Source: Corynebacterium lizhenjunii (GTDB lineage Bacteria; Actinomycetota; Actinomycetes; Mycobacteriales; Mycobacteriaceae). Taken from it: 64,000 bases of DNA. The first letter of the stretch is position 1, and every line of letters begins with the position of its first letter. A model generated the notes under the pieces. The model saw nothing but the letters and a program-made list of their open reading frames with translations. It was not told the origin of the DNA and did no database searches. Shown in pieces: positions 59,594-64,000 of this stretch. Location of the stretch: the NCBI RefSeq assembly GCF_011038655.2, contig NZ_CP064954.1:806001-870000 (forward strand), given 5' to 3'. Position numbers and translations under genes: made by a program.

Positions 59594-60520
59594 TTAAAGT
59601 TTGCGCATCCGGACCTGCTCGACCAGATGGTCGGGGCCTTTGCGCAAGACTAAGGATGCTCGCACGCGCGTGGGCAGAATGTTTTCCACCAGGTTGGGCA
59701 GGTTGATGGTTTGCCAGATGTCGCGGGCGCGTTCGGCCGCGTGGGCATCGTCAAGCTCTGCATAGTGGGCGAAGTGGGCGCCGGGCTCCCGGAAGGCAGT
59801 TTTGCGCAATTTGAGAAAGCGGTCGATGTACCATTTCTGGGCGACTTCCGTGCGGGCATCGACGTAGACGGAGAAGTCCACCAAGTCGGAGACCATGAGG
59901 CTGGGGCCGGTCTGCAAGACGTTGAGCCCTTCGAGGATCATGATGTCTGGCCTGCGCACTACCTGGTATTGCCCGGGAATGATGTCGTATTCGATGTGTG
60001 AATAGACAGGCGCGGAGACTTCTTCCTGGCCGGATTTGACTTCGGTGACAAAGCGCATGAGTGCGCGGCGGTCGTAGGACTCGGGGAAGCCCTTGCGGTT
60101 CATCAGCCCGCGTTCTTTGAGCACGGAGGTGGGGTAGAGGAAGCCGTCGGTGGTGACCAAGTCCACCTTGGGGTGGGAGTCCCAGCGCTGGAGGAGGACC
60201 TGGAGCAGGCGGGCGGTGGTGGATTTGCCCACGGCGACAGAGCCGGCGACGGCGATGACGAAGGGCACGCGGGTGGGCTCGTTTCCCAGGAAGTTCTCGG
60301 TGGCTTTGGTCAATTGCTGGCGGGCAGCGACCTGCATGTGGATCAGGCGGGAGAGGGGCAAGTAGACCTCTGCGACCTCAGTGAGATCAATGTTTTCGCC
60401 AATGCCGGAGAGTGCTTCGACCTCTTGGGCGGTGAGCACTTGGGGCATGGAGTTGCGCAGAGACTTCCACTGCGCGCGGTCGAATACGAGGTAGGGGCTG
60501 GTATCTGGGAAACGCGCCAT
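59594..60520 (-). CDS. coaA: Pantothenate kinase (type I)
   Basis: The 308-residue protein has the P-loop GSVAVGKST (93-101), followed by [37 protein letters not shown] and the [12 protein letters not shown] block, as in E. coli CoaA. It commits pantothenate to CoA, relevant to a CoA-heavy catabolic genome. The start is uncertain: ATG 60520, ATG 60529 and TTG 60544 are in frame; I chose ATG 60520 as the length matches the family, with only a weak GGAG 3 nt before it. Confidence 0.92.
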   Translation of the reverse strand: MARFPDTSPYLVFDRAQWKSLRNSMPQVLTAQEVEALSGIGENIDLTEVAEVYLPLSRLIHMQVAARQQLTKATENFLGNEPTRVPFVIAVAGSVAVGKSTTARLLQVLLQRWDSHPKVDLVTTDGFLYPTSVLKERGLMNRKGFPESYDRRALMRFVTEVKSGQEEVSAPVYSHIEYDIIPGQYQVVRRPDIMILEGLNVLQTGPSLMVSDLVDFSVYVDARTEVAQKWYIDRFLKLRKTAFREPGAHFAHYAELDDAHAAERARDIWQTINLPNLVENILPTRVRASLVLRKGPDHLVEQVRMRKL

Positions 60521-60586
60521 GGGCTCCATTGTCGCACTAGCCAAAATCGGGGGTTGATAAGGGGGGTTTAAAGGCCGCGCCTACTC

Positions 60587-60592
60587 TATGAT
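60587..60592 (+). promoter_or_regulatory. -10 hexamer TATGAT of glyA
   Basis: TATGAT lies 74 bp before ATG 60667. The -35 is poor (GGGTTT). The leader of about 65 nt shows no riboswitch. Confidence 0.4.
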
Positions 60593-60666
60593 GAATAGCG
60601 ATGTGTCTGCTCCGGCACACATGTCACTGCTCACACGACCGAGACCACTGCAAAGTAGGGACGTAA

Positions 60667-61962
60667 ATGACTGCAAACAATGATGTGCGCTACCAGGAGA
60701 TGCGCGAATTGGACCCGGAGGTCTTTGAGGCCATCGGCGGCGAGATTGCCCGCCAGCGTGACACCTTGGAGATGATTGCCTCTGAGAACTTTGTGCCGCG
60801 CGCAGTCTTGCAGGCGCAAGGTTCCGTGCTGACTAATAAGTACGCAGAAGGCTACCCGGGCCGCCGTTACTATGGCGGCTGCGAGCATGTTGATGTCATT
60901 GAGGATCTGGCTCGGAACCGGGCTAAGGAACTCTTCGGTGCTGAGTACGCCAACGTGCAGCCGCACTCCGGTGCGCAGGCCAATGCAGCGGTGCTCCATG
61001 CGCTGGCCAACCCGGGCGATAAGATCCTGGGCTTGTCTTTGGCTCACGGCGGTCACCTGACTCACGGCATGAAGCTGAACTTCTCTGGCAAGCTCTATGA
61101 GGTCGCGGCCTACGAGGTGGACCCGAAAGACATGCGCATTGATATGGATAAGCTGCGCGACCAGGCTCTGGCCGAGAAGCCGCAGGTCATCATCGCTGGC
61201 TGGTCCGCTTACCCGCGCACGCTGGACTTTGCGGCTTTCCGTGAGATTGCGGACGAAGTCGGCGCCGCCCTGTGGGTGGACATGGCCCACTTCGCTGGTC
61301 TGGTGGCCGCTGGCTTGCACCCCTCTCCGGTGCCCTATGCGGATGTGGTGTCCACGACGGTGCACAAGACCCTAGGTGGCCCGCGTTCCGGCCTGATCCT
61401 GGCCAAGGAGGAGCTGGAGAAGAAGCTCAACTCCGCGGTGTTCCCGGGCCAGCAGGGCGGGCCGCTGATGCACGTGGTGGCCGCAAAGGCCATTGCCCTC
61501 AAGATTGCCGCTACCGAGGAATTCAAGAACCGCCAGGAACGCACGCTGGAGGGCGCGAAGTTGGTGGCGCAGCGTTTGACTGCGGAGGACACGCGCGCGG
61601 CCGGCGTGGACGTGCTGACCGGCGGCACGGATGTGCACCTGGTCCTGGCAGACCTGCGCAACTCGGAACTCGATGGTCAGCAGGCAGAGGATCTGCTCCA
61701 TGAGGTAGGCATTACCGTTAACCGCAATGCGGTTCCCAATGATCCGCGCCCGCCGATGGTTACCTCCGGTTTGCGCATTGGTACCCCGGCGCTGGCTACC
61801 CGCGGCCTGGATGCCGCGGCCTTTACCGAAGTCGCAGACATCATCGGCACCGCCCTGGCTCAGGGCAAGAACGCCGACGTTGCCGCCCTACGCGCCCGGG
61901 TATCCAAGGTCGCTGCGGACTTCCCGCTCTACGACGGCCTGGAAGACTGGAAGCTGGTCTAG
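60667..61962 (+). CDS. glyA: Serine hydroxymethyltransferase
   Basis: The 431-residue PLP enzyme has the N-terminal [32 protein letters not shown], the PLP-lysine K234 in [15 protein letters not shown], and the C-terminal [15 protein letters not shown]. It converts serine and tetrahydrofolate to glycine and methylene-tetrahydrofolate. The 60-nt leader shows a GTAGGGACGTAA element before ATG 60667. The folate genes pabAB and pabC follow in the same direction 9 bp downstream, so they may be one operon. Confidence 0.97.
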   Translation: MTANNDVRYQEMRELDPEVFEAIGGEIARQRDTLEMIASENFVPRAVLQAQGSVLTNKYAEGYPGRRYYGGCEHVDVIEDLARNRAKELFGAEYANVQPHSGAQANAAVLHALANPGDKILGLSLAHGGHLTHGMKLNFSGKLYEVAAYEVDPKDMRIDMDKLRDQALAEKPQVIIAGWSAYPRTLDFAAFREIADEVGAALWVDMAHFAGLVAAGLHPSPVPYADVVSTTVHKTLGGPRSGLILAKEELEKKLNSAVFPGQQGGPLMHVVAAKAIALKIAATEEFKNRQERTLEGAKLVAQRLTAEDTRAAGVDVLTGGTDVHLVLADLRNSELDGQQAEDLLHEVGITVNRNAVPNDPRPPMVTSGLRIGTPALATRGLDAAAFTEVADIIGTALAQGKNADVAALRARVSKVAADFPLYDGLEDWKLV

Positions 61963-61971
61963 TTCGCTGCG

Positions 61972-63831
61972 ATGCGCCTGCTAATCGTCGATAATTACGA
62001 CTCTTTCACGTACAACCTCGTGGACTATGTCCGACGGGCAGCAGGCACCGAGCCCACGGTGGTGCCTAATGACACCCCGTGGGCTCAGCTGGATCTGGAG
62101 TCTTTCGATGCCGTCATTATCTCTCCCGGACCCGGCCGTCCAGAGGTTCCTGCGGACGTGGGCATCAGCGCCCGGGTGGTGGAGGAATTCCCCGGCCCGA
62201 TCCTGGGAGTATGCTTAGGCTTTCAGCTCTTGGTCCACGCTGCGGGCGGTACGGTCACCCGCGCGCAGCGCCCTGCACACGGGGAGATCGCCCACCTAGA
62301 CCATAGCGGCGAGGAGCTTTTTGCCGGGATAGCTCAGGGCACCGAGGTGGTGCGCTACCACTCGCTGGTGGCTACCGACATCCCGCCTTCGTTGCAAGTC
62401 ACCGCCCGCTGTACTGATCCGCATTCTGGCCAAAGTATTGCCATGGGCTTAAGCGATGGCCAGCGCCTTTTTGGGGTGCAGTTCCATCCGGAATCCTTGC
62501 TTAGCCAGGACGGCCAGCTGCTATTCGATAACTTCCTGGATGCGGTGCGCCGTTTCTACGCGCGGCGGTATTTTTGCGTGCGCACGCGTCCGGGCGCTGA
62601 CCCTGCCGCGGTTGCCCGCGGCTTGGAGCGCCGGGGTGGGAACGTCTTTTGGCTGGATTCTGGCCAGTGGAGCATTCTGGGCGATGACACCGCACCCGGA
62701 GCCCGCCACCTGGTCTGCCAGCAGGAGGATCCTTTTGCGCTCTTGGCCGCGGAGGTGGCGCAGCACGGTCTTCCCACACGGGTGGGTAGCCCCATTCCCG
62801 GCCTGGATTTTGCGTTGGGGTGGGTGGGCTACCTGGGATATGAGGCCGGCTCGGAGCTGATGCGCGGCCCGGAGCCGGATGCGCAGTTTATCTTCGCCAC
62901 CCGTGCCGTTGTCATCGACCACGCCGCCGGGTGTACTTACTTGCTCTCCCTGGCAGGCGATGATGCCTGGGAGCTTGCCGATGCCCCCGTGACCCCCACC
63001 CAGCCATGGCACAGCGAGCTGCGGTGGGTCCACGACGAACCCGCCTACCTTGATCGGATTCACCGCGCGCAGGAGTTGATGGTGGCGGGCGAGAGCTATG
63101 AGGTGTGCTTGACTAACCGCATTGAACTCGACCGCGTGCCGGATCCTCTGGGCACCTTTGGTGATCTGCGCGCCGCTAACCCCAGTGGGCGAACCGGATA
63201 CTTGGGTTTTGCGGATGTGCAGTTGCTTTCGACCACCCCGGAGCTGTTTGTCTCGGTGGACCAACGCCGAGTGGTGCACTCCAAGCCGATTAAGGGGACG
63301 CGGCCACGAGGGGCATCGGCAAGCTCAGATGCTGCCTTGCGGGCGCAGCTGCAGGGAGCAAAGGAGCGCTCTGAGCTGCTGATGGTGGTCGACATGGTGC
63401 GCCACGACCTGGCGCGGGTGTGCACACAGGTAGCGGTGCCGGAGGCTTTTGTGGTGGAGTCTTTTGCCACCGTGCACCAGCTGCTATGCCACATTACTGG
63501 CACGCTGGCCCCCGAGTACACGGCGGTGGATGCCCTGCGCGCGGCGTTTCCGGGCGGTTCGATGACGGGGGCGCCCAAGCGGCGCACCATGGAGATCATT
63601 GCGGATCTGGAGGGAACCTGGCGCGGGGTGTACTCCGGCGCATTCGGGTACCTGTCCTTGGTGGGCACGGCTGATTTTTCCATGACTATTCGCAGCGTGG
63701 TTAATACCGCGCGCGGGGCGTACTACGGGGTAGGCGGCGCAGTGCTGGCGGTTTCCGACCCACAAGCCGAATGGGAAGAAACGGTGGTCAAGGCGCGGCC
63801 CCTGACGCGGTACCTGGAGGCGCGCCCATGA
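61972..63831 (+). CDS. pabAB: Aminodeoxychorismate synthase, PabA-PabB fusion
   Basis: The 619-residue fusion has an N-terminal glutamine amidotransferase (1-190) with catalytic C81 in GVCLGFQLL and H172-P-E174, and a C-terminal chorismate-binding domain (about 200-619) with GYLGYEAGSE, ESYEVCLTNRIE, KGTRPRGASA, VDMVRHDLARVC and FPGGSMTGAPKRRTMEII. It makes 4-amino-4-deoxychorismate from chorismate and glutamine for folate. The fused form is known in actinobacteria, including corynebacteria. The stop overlaps the pabC start (ATGA). It carries two motif copies at 62974 and 63310. Confidence 0.95.
   Translation: MRLLIVDNYDSFTYNLVDYVRRAAGTEPTVVPNDTPWAQLDLESFDAVIISPGPGRPEVPADVGISARVVEEFPGPILGVCLGFQLLVHAAGGTVTRAQRPAHGEIAHLDHSGEELFAGIAQGTEVVRYHSLVATDIPPSLQVTARCTDPHSGQSIAMGLSDGQRLFGVQFHPESLLSQDGQLLFDNFLDAVRRFYARRYFCVRTRPGADPAAVARGLERRGGNVFWLDSGQWSILGDDTAPGARHLVCQQEDPFALLAAEVAQHGLPTRVGSPIPGLDFALGWVGYLGYEAGSELMRGPEPDAQFIFATRAVVIDHAAGCTYLLSLAGDDAWELADAPVTPTQPWHSELRWVHDEPAYLDRIHRAQELMVAGESYEVCLTNRIELDRVPDPLGTFGDLRAANPSGRTGYLGFADVQLLSTTPELFVSVDQRRVVHSKPIKGTRPRGASASSDAALRAQLQGAKERSELLMVVDMVRHDLARVCTQVAVPEAFVVESFATVHQLLCHITGTLAPEYTAVDALRAAFPGGSMTGAPKRRTMEIIADLEGTWRGVYSGAFGYLSLVGTADFSMTIRSVVNTARGAYYGVGGAVLAVSDPQAEWEETVVKARPLTRYLEARP
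62974..62988 (-). repeat. Copy of dispersed motif GGGGGCATCGGCAAG
   Basis: Exact 15/15 on the minus strand; pabAB reads L-A-D-A-P. Confidence 0.55.
63310..63323 (+). repeat. Copy of dispersed motif GGGGCATCGGCAAG
   Basis: pabAB reads G-A-S-A-S, a different frame from the copy 320 bp upstream in the same gene. Confidence 0.55.
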
Positions 63832-64000
63832 TGCTGGTGGATTCCTTTTTGGTGCGCGATGGGCGAGTAGTGCGTCCGGACCTGCACCGGCAGCGTTTTG
63901 AAGCAGCGGGAGGAACTTACCCGGACTTGCGGGGGAGTATCCCGGAGCGCGGCGAGTGGTTTCCGCGGATCTCTGGCCATCTCGCGGGCGTGGATGCTGT
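63828..64000 (+). CDS. pabC: Aminodeoxychorismate lyase (partial, 5' part)
   Basis: The frame starts at ATG 63828, overlapping the pabAB stop (ATGA), and runs to the window edge: MMLVDSFLVRDGRVVRPDLH, then RQRFEAAGGTYP. The DSFLVRDGxV start followed by HLxR-like residues is that of PabC/branched-chain aminotransferase-fold PLP proteins. It would release pyruvate from aminodeoxychorismate to give p-aminobenzoate. Only about 57 residues are visible, so the call depends heavily on context. Confidence 0.75.
   Translation, partial: MMLVDSFLVRDGRVVRPDLHRQRFEAAGGTYPDLRGSIPERGEWFPRISGHLAGVDA

Noticed and set aside
60545..60666. Glycine riboswitch before glyA
   Set aside because: The leader is too short and lacks the conserved paired cores.

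Overview
This window is chromosomal DNA of a high-GC actinobacterium, most probably a Corynebacterium. The evidence is a mycothiol S-conjugate amidase (Mca), a long GapB-type glyceraldehyde-3-phosphate dehydrogenase, a PPK2 polyphosphate kinase, many leaderless promoters, and a conserved corynebacterial housekeeping order (rplY, prs, glmU, tRNA-Gln, mfd, mazG, eno, ftsB-like, DUF501, ppx, tRNA-Leu, greA, mca, uppS, coaA, glyA, pabAB, pabC). No species is claimed. Nothing was searched or aligned; calls rest on motifs read by eye.

Layout. 1-3.6 kb: a partial DUF6882-like gene, a membrane protein, a gamma-carbonic anhydrase, a small unknown protein and a patatin. 3.6-27.6 kb: a branched-chain acyl-CoA (valine/isoleucine type) catabolic supercluster, with thiolase, 3-hydroxyisobutyryl-CoA hydrolase, enoyl-CoA hydratase, acyl-CoA synthetase, acyl-CoA dehydrogenase, SDR dehydrogenase, methylmalonate-semialdehyde dehydrogenase, 3-hydroxyisobutyrate dehydrogenase and a GntP permease. 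Its regulators are one MarR and two TetR proteins. The cluster is interrupted by a type III restriction-modification island (7.27-11.70 kb) that abuts the 3' remnant of a PucR-type regulator, by an HNH/DUF222 protein, and by an overlapping acuC-pat protein deacetylase/acetyltransferase pair. 27.7-42.3 kb: prfC, an SDR remnant, an FMN reductase, two peptidyl-tRNA hydrolases, a nitronate monooxygenase-like protein, gapB, ppk2, an FAH-family enzyme, rplY, prs, glmU, an MFS protein and a multicopper oxidase. 42.4-53.3 kb: tRNA-Gln, TetR, mfd, an APC transporter, mazG, a lytic transglycosylase, eno, a divisome protein, DUF501, ppx and tRNA-Leu. 53.4-54.2 kb: four very small genes (three membrane peptides and one MerR/Xis-like DNA-binding protein) just after tRNA-Leu. 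54.5-64 kb: a BI-1-like protein, a possible structured RNA, a lipoprotein, greA, DUF4307, mca, uppS, coaA, glyA and folate genes pabAB and pabC (cut by the edge).

How genes work together. Acyl-CoA synthetase plus acyl-CoA dehydrogenase, hydratase, hydrolase, MmsB and MmsA would take isobutyrate or valine-derived isobutyryl-CoA to propionyl-CoA. The SDR and thiolase would serve the isoleucine-type branch. Pat and AcuC could set the acetylation state of the acyl-CoA synthetase.

Three DNA-level patterns stand out. (1) At least 18 genes have a TANNNT hexamer 6-8 nt before the start codon and no usable Shine-Dalgarno site, which predicts leaderless mRNAs. (2) Intergenic gaps repeatedly carry short tandem arrays (units of 14-36 bp), several of which begin at the stop codon of the preceding gene. 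(3) A dispersed 12-15 bp motif, GGGGGCATCGGCAAG or close, occurs at ten or more sites, on both strands, in different reading frames and in intergenic DNA.
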